Below the pieces are notes generated by a model. The model had not been told where the DNA came from. It saw nothing but the letters and a program-made list of their open reading frames with translations, and did no database searches. Source: Anaerolineae bacterium (GTDB lineage Bacteria > Chloroflexota > Anaerolineae > Aggregatilineales > JAFGMM01). Taken from it: a DNA stretch of 64,000 bases. How positions within the stretch are numbered: position 1 is the first letter of the stretch; each line of letters starts with the position of its first letter. Location: assembly GCA_027494055.1 (NCBI GenBank), contig JAOSJO010000022.1:372001-436000 (forward strand), read 5' to 3'. Shown piece by piece: positions 47,979 through 57,205 of the stretch. The position numbers and the translations under genes were made by a program.

Positions 47979-49181
47979 ATGAACCCAGCAGCGCGTGAAC
48001 CGCTCGAATCCGATACCGCCAAGCTGCAACAGCGCAACCGCGAACTGTCCATTCTCAACGCCATCGCGCAGGCGCTCAACGCCGAGGTGGACCTGACGCA
48101 GGCGCTGCACACCGCGCTGGCGCAGGTTGCCGAGCTGCTGGACCTGCGCACCGGCTGGGTGTGGCTCATCAGCGAGGAGACCGGGCAGTTCTACCTCGCC
48201 GCCGCGCAGGCGCTCCCGCCGGCCCTCGAAAACGACCCCCGGCGCATGGATGGCGCGTCGTACTGCTATTGCCTCGACACGTACCAGAGCGGCGACCTGG
48301 AAGGCGCGGCCAACGTCAACGTGATGGCGTGCAGCCGGCTCGATGCGCTCGTCGATGGCGCGGACGGCCTGCGCTATCACGCCAGCATCCCGCTCTACGC
48401 GCACGGCCGGCAGCTTGGCCTGCTCAACGTCGCCAGCGCCGACTGGCGCGAGCTTTCGCCCGACGACCTGCGCCTGCTCTACACCGTGGGCGATATGCTC
48501 AGCATCGCGGTCGAGCGTGCGCGCCTGTTCGCCAGGAGCGTGCAACTCGGCGCGGTGGAGGAGCGCAACCGGCTGGCGCGCGAGATCCACGACACGCTGG
48601 CGCAGGGGCTTTCGGCGATCACGCTGCAACTGGAGACCGCCGCCGCGCTGCTCGAAAGCGGCGCGGACCCGGCGCGGGCGCAGCAGGCCATCGACCGCGC
48701 GCTGGCGCTGACCCGCGCCAACCTGGATGAGGCGCGCCGCTCGGTGCTCGACCTGCGCGCGGCCCCGCTCGAAGGGTGCACGCTGGCCGAGGCCGTGGAA
48801 GCGCTGGCGCAATCGGCGGCGGAGGCGGCGGGCCTCGACCTGCGCTTCGAGGCGACGGGCGGCGACCAGCCCTTGCCGCTGCGCGTCGAGGTGGGGCTGT
48901 ACCGGGTCGCGCAGGAGGCGCTGAACAACGTCGTTCGCCACGCCGAGGCGGGGCAACTCGCGGTGTCGCTGACCGCCACCCCCGACGCGGTGCGGCTCGT
49001 CATCGAGGACGACGGGCGCGGCTTCGACGCCGCCGCGCCGCAAGAGAGCCGCTACGGCCTGACCGGCATGAACGAGCGCGTGCGGCTCCTGGGTGGGAAA
49101 CTGGACCTCAGCACCGACCCCGGCGCGGGCACGCGCGTCGCGGTCACGGTCCCGCTGCACGAAGGGAGCGCGGCACAGTGA
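47979..49181 (+). CDS. GAF-domain NarL-type sensor histidine kinase
   Basis: A 400-residue soluble kinase. A GAF domain (residues about 25-185) contains the trio C96, C98 and C118, in SYCYCLD and VMACSRL, a pattern that could bind a metal or Fe-S cluster. A HisKA_3 helix (EERNRLAREIHDTLAQGLSA, His204) and a HATPase domain (QEALNNVVRHAEA, DDGRGFD, YGLTGMNERV) follow. It is coupled to the next gene by a GTGA overlap. The frame is intact. Confidence 0.93.
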   Translation: MNPAAREPLESDTAKLQQRNRELSILNAIAQALNAEVDLTQALHTALAQVAELLDLRTGWVWLISEETGQFYLAAAQALPPALENDPRRMDGASYCYCLDTYQSGDLEGAANVNVMACSRLDALVDGADGLRYHASIPLYAHGRQLGLLNVASADWRELSPDDLRLLYTVGDMLSIAVERARLFARSVQLGAVEERNRLAREIHDTLAQGLSAITLQLETAAALLESGADPARAQQAIDRALALTRANLDEARRSVLDLRAAPLEGCTLAEAVEALAQSAAEAAGLDLRFEATGGDQPLPLRVEVGLYRVAQEALNNVVRHAEAGQLAVSLTATPDAVRLVIEDDGRGFDAAAPQESRYGLTGMNERVRLLGGKLDLSTDPGAGTRVAVTVPLHEGSAAQ

Positions 49182-49834
49182 ACGCCACACCGATCCGCAT
49201 CCTCGTCGCCGACGATCACCCGGTCGTGCGTGAGGGCCTGGTTGCCATGTTGGGCACGCAGCCTGACTTCGCCGTGGTGGGCGAAGCCGGCACCGGCGCG
49301 GAGGCGGTCGCGCAGGCCGCCGCGCTCCACCCCGACGTGATCCTGCTCGATCTGGAGATGCCGGAGATGGACGGCGTCGCCGCGTTGCAGCGCCTCCGGG
49401 AGGCCGAGCCGGGCGCGCGCGTGATCGTGCTCACCGCCTTCGACACCGACGAGCGCATCCTTGAGGCCCTGCGCGCCGGCGCGCAGGGCTATCTCCTCAA
49501 GGGCGTGGGCCGCGACGAGATTTTCAACGCGGTGCGCGTGGTGCACGGCGGCGGCTCGCTGCTCCAGCCGGTGGTCGCGTCGAAGCTGCTGCGCACGGTC
49601 AGCGCGGCGCAGACCGCCCCACCCGGCGCGGACCTCACTGCGCGCGAGGTGGAGGTGCTGCGCCTGCTGGCGCGCGGCCTGCAGAACAAGGAGATCGCCG
49701 CCGCGCTGGTCGTCACGGAGCGCACCGTGAAGTATCACGTCAGCTCGATCCTCGGCAAGCTCGGCGCGGGCAACCGCACCGAGGCAGTGGCGCTGGCGGC
49801 GCAGCGCGGGCTGGTTGACCTGTCGGTTGACTGA
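49178..49834 (+). CDS. NarL/LuxR-type response regulator
   Basis: A 218-residue regulator, the partner of the preceding kinase. The receiver has DDH and phosphoacceptor D58 in LLDLEMPE, and a LuxR-type helix-turn-helix follows (LTAREVEVLRLLARGLQNKEIA, TVKYHVSSIL). GTG at 49178 overlaps the kinase stop. A terminator follows at 49859-49888, so the pair forms a closed transcription unit. Targets are not known. Confidence 0.94.
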   Translation: MNATPIRILVADDHPVVREGLVAMLGTQPDFAVVGEAGTGAEAVAQAAALHPDVILLDLEMPEMDGVAALQRLREAEPGARVIVLTAFDTDERILEALRAGAQGYLLKGVGRDEIFNAVRVVHGGGSLLQPVVASKLLRTVSAAQTAPPGADLTAREVEVLRLLARGLQNKEIAAALVVTERTVKYHVSSILGKLGAGNRTEAVALAAQRGLVDLSVD

Positions 49835-49858
49835 GAACGGGCCACAGCAAAGCGTGAG

Positions 49859-49888
49859 ACGCCCGCCGGCATGGCGGGCGTTTGCTTT
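49859..49888 (+). terminator. Rho-independent terminator
   Basis: ACGCCCGCC and GGCGGGCGT arms with a 5-nt loop are followed by TTGCTTT. Confidence 0.8.
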
Positions 49889-50070
49889 ATGTGGGCGCGC
49901 CGGCTGCCCGATAGACCGCCCCGACCTGACCCTTCGGGCAGGTTGAGGACCGTCCCCCGCACGGTGTGGCGCGCCCCGCTTTCGGATATCGTCGCATCAA
50001 ACACACGCCAGTAGACGATCCCTAGACGTTCGTCGGCTATGATGGGCGTGTCTCCACAGGAGGTAGGGCG

Positions 50071-50658
50071 ATGTACGACCCGAACAGCATCCGACAGGTT
50101 AATGAAGCCATCGGCAATGCAGGGCGCACCAGCCACGATGGGCGCAACCCGACACGGGCGGCGCTCAAGGCGGCGCACCTGTACGACACGTTTGCGATGC
50201 GCGGCCTGTTCCACCGGCTGTGGGGGATGATGCGCCGGCGCTCGACCCGACTGCTCTCGCTGGCCGAGATCGAAAAGGCGCACGCCATCCGCAGCCGCAA
50301 CTACGGCGGCGCGCGCCGGGTGGCGATCACGCAGATTCGCGGCAGCGAGGGCCGCGCCGACGCCTTCGACGACGCCTTCTACCCGCGCAAGGACACCGTC
50401 AACCACCGGTGGATCAACATCGCCGCCGCGCGCTATCAGGACGTGACGCTCCCGCCTGTGGAACTGATCCAGGTGCGCGATGAGTTCTACGTGCGCGATG
50501 GGCATCACCGCATCTCGGTGGCGCGCGCACTGGGCGAGCGCTACGTCGACGCCGTAGTCACGGTCTGGGAAGTGGACCCCGCCTTCCGGCGCGCGGTCGA
50601 GGCCACCCCCGCCCCACAGGGGCCGGTCGTCGCACAGCCACAACCAGGCGCGCGCTAA
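50071..50658 (+). CDS. ParB/sulfiredoxin-fold domain protein
   Basis: A 195-residue protein. The C-terminal half contains a ParB/Srx-like segment (PPVELIQVRDEFYVRDGHHR, then ISVARALGERYVDA) with the conserved DGHHR box. The basic N-terminal half has no recognised family, and no helix-turn-helix of true ParB is evident. AGGAGG lies before the ATG. It is a single gene between two terminators. Possible roles are nucleotide binding or DNA-related; the function is unknown. Confidence 0.75.
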   Translation: MYDPNSIRQVNEAIGNAGRTSHDGRNPTRAALKAAHLYDTFAMRGLFHRLWGMMRRRSTRLLSLAEIEKAHAIRSRNYGGARRVAITQIRGSEGRADAFDDAFYPRKDTVNHRWINIAAARYQDVTLPPVELIQVRDEFYVRDGHHRISVARALGERYVDAVVTVWEVDPAFRRAVEATPAPQGPVVAQPQPGAR

Positions 50659-50715
50659 CCGCCAACCTGAACCGAAGTACAGGCCCCGGCCTGTCCCTCC
50701 CGCCGCCAGCAGACT

Positions 50716-50750
50716 GGCCCGCCGCACGATGTGGCGGGCCGTTTTCTTTG
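50716..50750 (+). terminator. Rho-independent terminator
   Basis: GGCCCGCC and GGCGGGCC arms with a 9-nt loop are followed by GTTTTCTTTG. Confidence 0.82.
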
Positions 50751-50798
50751 CCATAGTACCCGTCAGGTACTGGCGAGAAACCCTGTTGGAGGCGGAAC

Positions 50799-51579
50799 AT
50801 GCCAACCTATCGCAACCCCGATGGAAACACCCCCCGGCGGCCTGTCGCGCTCATCACCGGCGCGAGCAAGGGCCTCGGCGCGACGCTCGCCGACTTCCTG
50901 GCCGCGCAGGGCTACAACCTGGTCATCGACGCGCGCAGCGCGGAAACGCTCACCGCCACGGCGGAGCGCCTGCGCGCCTACGGCGGCGCGGTCGCCGCCC
51001 TCCCCGGCGACGTGACGGACCCGGCGCACCGCAAGGCGCTTGTCGAAGCGGCGCGCGCGTCGGGCCGGCTGGTTTTGCTGGTCAACAACGCCTCGGCGCT
51101 GGGGCCTTCGCCGATGCCGGCGATGGCCGCTTACCCCCTTGACGCGCTGGCGCGCGTGCTCGCGGTCAACGTGATCGCGCCGGTCGCGCTGACGCAGGCG
51201 GCGCTGCCGCTGCTCGTCGAGCGCGGCGGGCTGGTGGTCAACGTCAGCAGCGCCGCCGCCCTGGGCGGCTACCCCGGCTGGGGGCGGCTACGGGGCGAGC
51301 AAGGCCGCGCTCGACCTCATCACGCTGACGATGGCCGCCGAACTCCGCGACGCCGGCGTGGGCGTGGTGAGCGTGGACCCTGACGACCTGCGCACCGCGA
51401 TGCACCAGCGCGCCTTCCCCGGCGAAGACATCTCCGACCGCCCTCTGCCCGAAGTGACCGTACCGTTCTGGGCGTGGCTGCTGGGCCAGGACCGCATGGC
51501 CGTCAGCGGCGGGCGCTACCAGGCGCAGGCCCGGCAGTGGGAAGCGGTCACTGCTGCGGCCACGGAGGCGGCGCAATGA
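50799..51579 (+). CDS. SDR family oxidoreductase (frameshifted)
   Basis: About 259 residues. It is a short-chain dehydrogenase with the Rossmann motif ITGASKGLG, NNAS after strand 4, a serine region VNVSSAAALGG and the YGASK catalytic pair. The last appears only after one G is dropped from G5 51280-51284. The restored C-terminal part reads TMAAELRDAGVGVVSVDPDD. The NAD(P)-linked substrate is unknown. The stop overlaps the queA start (ATGA), so the two genes are translationally coupled. Confidence 0.87.
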
Positions 51580-52612
51580 GGCGCGCGGCGCTGGAATTTG
51601 CGCGCCCGGCAGGTCTCGAAGCGACCGCCCCGCCGGAGGCGCGCGGGCTGGCGCGCGACGCGGTGCGCCTGCTGGTGAGCACACCGGAGGGCCACACACA
51701 CGCGCAGTTCTGCGACCTGCCGGCGTTCCTGCGCGCGGGCGACCTGCTGGTTGCGAACCGGAGCGCCACGCTCCCGGCGAGCCTGCCGGCGTTGGGTCGC
51801 GTGGGGCCGTTCGTCCTCAACCTCGCGACGGACTACGGCGGCGGCCTGTGGCTCGCGGAGCTGCGCTGGAGCGCGGCCCGGCAGGGGCCGCTGCCCCTCA
51901 ACGCCGGCGAGGCCATCCTGGTAGCGGGTGTGTCCGCGCGACTCGTGAAGCCCTACCCCGGCCTGCCCCGGCTGTGGTTCGTGCGCGCAGCGGGCGACCT
52001 GCGGGCGGCGATGGCGCAGTGCGGCGAACCCATCCGCTACGGGTACGTGGCGCAGCGCTTCCCGCTGGCGGCGTACCAGACCCTGTTCGCCGCGACGCCG
52101 GGCAGCGCCGAGATGCCCTCGGCAGGCCGGCCCTTCACGGCGCGCGTGGTGGCGGCGCTGCGGGCGCGCGGCGTGATGCTGGCGGGCGTCACGCTGCACA
52201 CCGGCGTCTCCAGCCTGGAGGTCGAAGCCGAGCGGGTGGAGGACCACCCCTCTATCCCGAACCCTTCCGGGTGCCGGCCGCGACGGCGCGCGCCGTCAAT
52301 GCGGCGCGGGCAGAAGGGCGGCGCGTGATCGCCGTTGGGACGACCGTGGTGCGCGCGCTCGAATCCGCGTGGGACGGCGGCGGCGTGCGCGCGGCGGCGG
52401 GCTTCACACGGCTGTACCTCCACCCGGCGCGCGGCGTGCACGTCGTCGATGGCCTGCTGACCGGGATGCACGACCCCGTCACCAGCCACCTGGCGATGCT
52501 CTACGCCATCGCGGGCGAGGCGCTGATCCGCGAGGCCTACGGCGAGGCGCTGCGCGCGGGCTACCTCTGGCACGAGTTCGGCGACAGCCACCTGATCCTG
52601 CCGCGCGCCTGA
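51576..52612 (+). CDS. queA: S-adenosylmethionine:tRNA ribosyltransferase-isomerase QueA (frameshifted)
   Basis: About 345 residues, the family's normal length. It transfers and isomerises the ribosyl part of S-adenosylmethionine onto 7-aminomethyl-7-deazaguanine tRNA in queuosine synthesis. Recognisable parts are FLRAGDLLVANRSATLPASL, YGYVAQRFPLAAYQT, TLHTGVSSLEV and IAVGTTVVRALES. A C is missing in CCCC at 52247-52250; restoring it gives DHPLYPEPFRVP. No other queuosine gene is in the window. A terminator follows. Confidence 0.87.
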
Positions 52613-52633
52613 CGTCCCGCAGCGCCCACCGCG

Positions 52634-52667
52634 CCGGGCGACCCACCGGAGGCCGCCCGACTTTTTG
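52634..52667 (+). terminator. Rho-independent terminator after queA
   Basis: CGGGCG and CGCCCG arms with a loop of about 13 nt are followed by ACTTTTTG. Confidence 0.6.
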
Positions 52668-52707
52668 TTATGAATACCTAAATAGGTGCGCCCGGCACAG
52701 GCTGTTC

Positions 52708-52737
52708 TTGTCGGTTTGGGCCTTCTTGAAATATAAT
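52708..52737 (+). promoter_or_regulatory. Promoter of the maltodextrin operon
   Basis: TTGTCG (52708-52713) and a perfect TATAAT (52732-52737) have an 18-nt spacer, in an AT-rich pocket. The transcript would carry a leader of about 360 nt before malE. Confidence 0.6.
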
Positions 52738-53105
52738 ACTTTTTTATAGTAGAAGATCGCTGACGCGGAACCTGCTGGTGCGTCCGCAACCGTCAACCAG
52801 CGCGAGCCGGCCAATGCCGGCGCACACCACTGTCCGTACACGTGATGGGCGCGTGGACATTCGACCCTCTCCCCCGCTGGCGCAGCCGCCTCACACGCGC
52901 ACCGCGCAGCAAACCACGATCACAGGTCGGGCCGCTTTGCCCCAAAGGTGCAGCCCGGCCCAATTCAGTGACTAAATGCCCAGCAGACAGGTAAGGAGGT
53001 GAAGCCCGCTATTTATGAGGTTTTGCACCGACCAGAAATGTGCTTCAGGCACCAAGATCAACTATGTTTGACACGCTGCGTAGCAACACTGGATGAAACA
53101 AGAAG
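52738..53105 (+). other. Long 5' leader of malE
   Basis: There is no gene of normal size. A perfect AGGAGG (52994-52999) lies 15 nt before an 18-codon open frame (53015-53071, MRFCTDQKCASGTKINYV), which may be a leader peptide. The malE start itself has only a weak ribosome site (ACAAGAAG). No known riboswitch was recognised. Confidence 0.4.
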
Positions 53106-54611
53106 ATGAAACGCTCTGCGAAATGGCTGTCCGCACTCTTGCTGCTCGCTGTCAGCCTGGCTCCGATGGCCTTTGCGTCGGCGCAGGAAGAGGCCGAGAC
53201 CCTGCTGGTCTGGGCCGACAACACCCGCGCGGCGGTGATCCAGGAAATCGCCAAGCCCTTTACCGAGGAGTACGGGATTGGCGTGACCGTGCAGGAAATC
53301 GGCCTGGGTGACCAGCGCGACCAGCTCCTGGTCGCCGGCCCCGTTGGCGAAGGTCCCGACATCCTCATCCAGCCGCACGACAACCTGGGCCGCCTCGTCG
53401 AGAATGGCGCGCTCGCGCCCATCGACCTGACCGGCGCTGAGGACAAGCTGCTGACCTCTGCTGTGGAAGCGGTGACGGTGAACGGCGTCGTCTACGGGCT
53501 GCCCTACGGCACCGAGAACGTCGCCCTGGTCCGCAACCCGGACCTCATCGCGGAGACGCCCGCGACCTGGCAGGAGGTGGCCGAACTCGCGGCTGAGATG
53601 CCGGAGGGCACCTATGCCTTCCTGCTGAAGACCAACGACACGTACCACACCTTCCCGATCATCACCGCGTTCGGCGGCTACATCTTCGGCCAGAACGAGG
53701 ACGGCTCGTGGAACCCGAACGACGTCGGCCTGGATAGCCCCGGCGCGATTGAGGCGGCCCAGTGGATCGAGGAGATGGCGGCGAACGGCTACTTCCTCAC
53801 CCAGGTGGGCGACGACGAGGCCTTCCAACTCTACACCGAAGGCAAGCTCGGCATGTTCGTCACCGGGCCGTGGTGGCTCCAGCGCCTGCGCGACAGCGGC
53901 CAACCCTACGTGATCGAGTTCTTCCCCGGCGTCGAGGGCGTGACCGAGCACGGCCTGCCCTTCTCCGGCGTGCAGGCGTTCTGCATCAGCGCCTTCAGCG
54001 AGAAGCAACTGCTGGCCGAAATCTTCCTGCTCGACTACCTGGCGACCGACGAGGCCATGCAGGCGATCTTCGATGTCAACCCGCTGCCCTCGGCGTGGCT
54101 GCCCGTGCGCGAGGCGATTGACGACGCCGACGTTGCGGGCTTCGCCGCCGCCGGCGCTGAGGCCGTGCCCATGCCCAACATCCCTGAAATGTCAGCGGTG
54201 TGGGCCGCCGCGAACGGCGCGCTCGTCCAGATCGTGAACGGGCAGACCGACGGCGAGACCGCCTTCACGACCGCCACCGAGCAGATCCGCACGACCATCG
54301 AAGGCCTGGGCAAGCCGCCTGAGAGCGTGACGTTCGTGGGCAACTTCCAGGCGCTGGTCGGCTGCGCCGCCGACTGGGACCCCGCCTGCGAGGCGTCCAT
54401 GATCAGCGACGATGACGGCGATGGCATCTGGACCGGCGAGTTCACCCTCCCGGCGGGCGACTATGAGGCCAAGGTGGCGCTGAACGCGGCCTGGGCCGAG
54501 GCCTACCCCGGCGAGAACATGATCTTCAGCCTTGCCGAGGAGACCGTTGTCGAGGTCGTTTACGACCACAACGCCAAGACGGTCACGCTCCCCGGCATTG
54601 TCCTGCAATAA
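53106..54611 (+). CDS. malE: Maltose/maltodextrin-binding protein with C-terminal X25-like domain
   Basis: A 501-residue exported solute-binding protein. A signal peptide (WLSALLLLAVSLAPMAFASA) is followed by the maltose-type fold (LLVWADNTRAAVIQEIAKPF, PDILIQPHDNLGRLV, YGLPYGTENVALV, FVTGPWWLQRLRDSGQPY). It ends near residue 400, then an extra domain of about 95 residues follows (SVTFVGNFQALVGCAADWDP, GIWTGEFTLPAGDYEAKVAL, YDHNAKTVTLPG). This resembles the X25/starch-binding modules of pullulanases. It delivers alpha-glucan oligomers to the MalF/MalG permease just downstream. The frame is intact. Confidence 0.92.
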   Translation: MKRSAKWLSALLLLAVSLAPMAFASAQEEAETLLVWADNTRAAVIQEIAKPFTEEYGIGVTVQEIGLGDQRDQLLVAGPVGEGPDILIQPHDNLGRLVENGALAPIDLTGAEDKLLTSAVEAVTVNGVVYGLPYGTENVALVRNPDLIAETPATWQEVAELAAEMPEGTYAFLLKTNDTYHTFPIITAFGGYIFGQNEDGSWNPNDVGLDSPGAIEAAQWIEEMAANGYFLTQVGDDEAFQLYTEGKLGMFVTGPWWLQRLRDSGQPYVIEFFPGVEGVTEHGLPFSGVQAFCISAFSEKQLLAEIFLLDYLATDEAMQAIFDVNPLPSAWLPVREAIDDADVAGFAAAGAEAVPMPNIPEMSAVWAAANGALVQIVNGQTDGETAFTTATEQIRTTIEGLGKPPESVTFVGNFQALVGCAADWDPACEASMISDDDGDGIWTGEFTLPAGDYEAKVALNAAWAEAYPGENMIFSLAEETVVEVVYDHNAKTVTLPGIVLQ

Positions 54612-54614
54612 GCC

Positions 54615-56243
54615 ATGAGTGCGACCAGCACGGGCGCCAGGGGCCTCCAAAGGCCCCTGGCCGCTCTTATCGGGGACGGTCCGGTGTGGGCCGCTGCCCT
54701 CAAGTACCTGGGCCTGATGGTCGTTGACGCCTTCGCGTTGGTGATCGTCTACACTCTCGTCGAGGATGACAACCTGCTCCTGGCGTTGGTCATCGCCGTC
54801 ATCACGGTCATGATGAACGTCTTCCTCCTGGTGCCGAGTCTGTACCCTTTCAAGTGGATGTCTCCGGGGCTTGCGCTGGTCACGCTGCTGGTCATTTACC
54901 CCATCATCTACACGGTGATCGTCTCCCTCACCAACTACTCGGACGGCCACCTGTTCACCAAAGAGCAGACCATTAACCTGCTGTCGCGGCAGAAGTACCT
55001 GCCTGACGACGCCACGGTGTACAACTGGAGCCTCTTCGCCTCGGAGTCAGGGGAATACGCGCTCTGGCTGACGCGCGAAGACGGCGACATTCAGGAGACG
55101 CTCTTCGCCGTCCCTGGCGAGCCGATCACGGTCGTGTCGAGCGAGGCGGCGCAGGAACCGCCGGAGGACTACGAGGGCTTCCGGCAGCTCAGCCGTGCCG
55201 AGAGCGTCCAGGCCGCGACCACAATCCAGGATATGCAGTTCGGCGCGGACGACGACTCGGTGGGCATCAAGAGCCGCAACGAGGCGGGCCGCCCCTTCCG
55301 TCCGCGTTACGTCTATGACGCCGCGCAGGACGCCATCCTCGACCGGGCCGACGGCACGGTCTACCAAGCCAACGAGGAACTCGGCTGCTTTATGCCCCAG
55401 GGCGCGCGCAACTGCTCTGCCGAGGCGGGCGCGTTGATCCCCGGATACCGGGTCTTCATCGGGACGGAGAACTTCGTCCGCCTGGTGAACGACCCCGGTC
55501 TGAGCGGGCCGCTCGTGCGCATTTTCGGCTGGACGGTGACGTTCGCGCTGCTGACCGTCTTGCTCAACTTCGGCATGGGGCTGTTCATGGCAGTCATCCT
55601 CAACGACCCCTACATGCCGGGCCGCAAGCTCATCCGGTCGCTGCTGTTCATCCCCTACGCCATCCCTGGCGTCATCAGCATCCTGGCGTGGCGCGGCATG
55701 TTCAACGAGAGCCTGGGCGTGATCAACGCGAACCTGAACGACATCTTCGGCGTGTCGGTCCCGTGGTTCTCTGACCCCGGCTGGGCGAAGTTCGCCGTCC
55801 TGATGGTGAACCTGTGGCTGAGCTACCCCTACATGATGCTGATCTGCAGCGGCGCGTTGCAGACCATCCCCGCCGACATCTACGAGGCAGCGGCGGTGGA
55901 CGGCGCGACCGGCTGGCAGCGCTTCTGGAGCGTCACCCTGCCGCTGCTGCTGATCGTCGTGGGACCGCTGCTCATCGCGTCGTTCGTGTTCAGCTTCAAC
56001 AACTACCTCATCATCGAAGGCCTCACGCAGGGCGACCCGCCGATGGCCGGGACCATCACGCCCGCAGGGCACACCGACATCCTGATCAACTACACGTACA
56101 ACCTGGCGTTTGGGTCTGACCGGGGCGCAGACTACGGGTATGCGTCGGCGATCACGCTGATCATCTTCGTGATGACGGCGGCGATCACCACCGCGCAGTA
56201 CCGCCTCACCCGGCGCTGGGAGGAGATGGGCGCAAATGTCTAG
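54615..56243 (+). CDS. malF: Maltodextrin ABC permease MalF
   Basis: A 542-residue permease. Three N-terminal TMs are followed by a large extracytoplasmic loop (about residues 118-285, counterpart of the MalF P2 loop that touches MalE). Five more TMs carry the EAA motif (IPADIYEAAAVDGATGWQRF) for ATPase contact. It starts 3 nt after malE, and its stop overlaps malG by 8 nt. No dedicated MalK-type ATPase gene is in the operon, so a shared ATPase encoded elsewhere must serve. Confidence 0.93.
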   Translation: MSATSTGARGLQRPLAALIGDGPVWAAALKYLGLMVVDAFALVIVYTLVEDDNLLLALVIAVITVMMNVFLLVPSLYPFKWMSPGLALVTLLVIYPIIYTVIVSLTNYSDGHLFTKEQTINLLSRQKYLPDDATVYNWSLFASESGEYALWLTREDGDIQETLFAVPGEPITVVSSEAAQEPPEDYEGFRQLSRAESVQAATTIQDMQFGADDDSVGIKSRNEAGRPFRPRYVYDAAQDAILDRADGTVYQANEELGCFMPQGARNCSAEAGALIPGYRVFIGTENFVRLVNDPGLSGPLVRIFGWTVTFALLTVLLNFGMGLFMAVILNDPYMPGRKLIRSLLFIPYAIPGVISILAWRGMFNESLGVINANLNDIFGVSVPWFSDPGWAKFAVLMVNLWLSYPYMMLICSGALQTIPADIYEAAAVDGATGWQRFWSVTLPLLLIVVGPLLIASFVFSFNNYLIIEGLTQGDPPMAGTITPAGHTDILINYTYNLAFGSDRGADYGYASAITLIIFVMTAAITTAQYRLTRRWEEMGANV

Positions 56244-57205
56244 CCGACTCGAAACCCACATGGTGATGTCGCAGCGACAACGGCGGGTCACGGTCGGGGT
56301 CCGCCTGGTCGTGGTCGCGTTCGCGCTCTTCTTCGCGCTCTTCCCGGTGATCTGGGTCGCCAAGGCGGCGTTTGACCCTTATGGCTCGCTGGCGAGCCGG
56401 ACGATCATCCCTGAAGGCGTCGAAAGCCCTGGCGAGCTTTTCCAGAACTTCACCACGCTGCTCACTGACCCGGACCACCTGGACCGCTACCCGTTCTGGA
56501 ACTGGCTCGTGAACTCGATCTTCGTGGCGACGGTCAGCACCATCCTCACCGTACTCATCACGGCGCTGAGCGCCTACTCGTTCTCGCGCTTCCGCTTCAC
56601 CGGTCGCCGCGTGACGCTGTTGGGCGTTCTGCTGATCCAGGTCTTCCCCAACCTGCTGGGCATGGTGGCGCTGTTCCTGATCTTGCGCGAGATCGGCCGG
56701 CTGCCGCAGCGCATCCCGGAGGTGTTCCCCTTCCTCGCGGGCATCGACTGGTCGTGGCTGAACCTGTTCGCGCTCAACAGCCTGGGCGGGCTGATCCTGG
56801 TGTACATGGCCGGCGCGATGGGCGTCAACACGTGGCTGATGAAGGGCTACTTCGACTCGATCCCGCACTGACATCGACGAGTCGGCGATGGTGGACGGCG
56901 CGACGCACTGGCAGACCTTCTGGGGGCTGATCTTCCCACTGGTCCGGCCCATCCTGGCCGTCGTCGGCGTGCTGGCCTTCGTCGGCACCTTCAACGAGTT
57001 CGTGCTGGCGCGCGTCCTGCTCCGGTCCAAAGAAAACTGGACCCTGATGGTCGGCCTGTACAACTTCATCACCAACAACTTCGCGCGCGACTGGGGCAAG
57101 TTCGCCGCCGGGGCGCTCGTCGCCGCCACGCCCATCGTGATCGTGTACCTGCTGCTGCAAGACCAGATCGTCGGCGGCCTGACCGCCGGCTCGGTCAAGG
57201 GGTAA
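56236..57205 (+). CDS. malG: Maltodextrin ABC permease MalG (frameshifted)
   Basis: About 322 residues with six TMs. TM1 is [20 protein letters not shown], and the middle includes [20 protein letters not shown]. The frame closes early with a stop at 56869-56871. Dropping one base near 56864-56867 gives the expected EAA region ([20 protein letters not shown]) and the last TM. The usual MalG end (SVKG) confirms the reading. It forms the transport channel with MalF. Confidence 0.9.
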
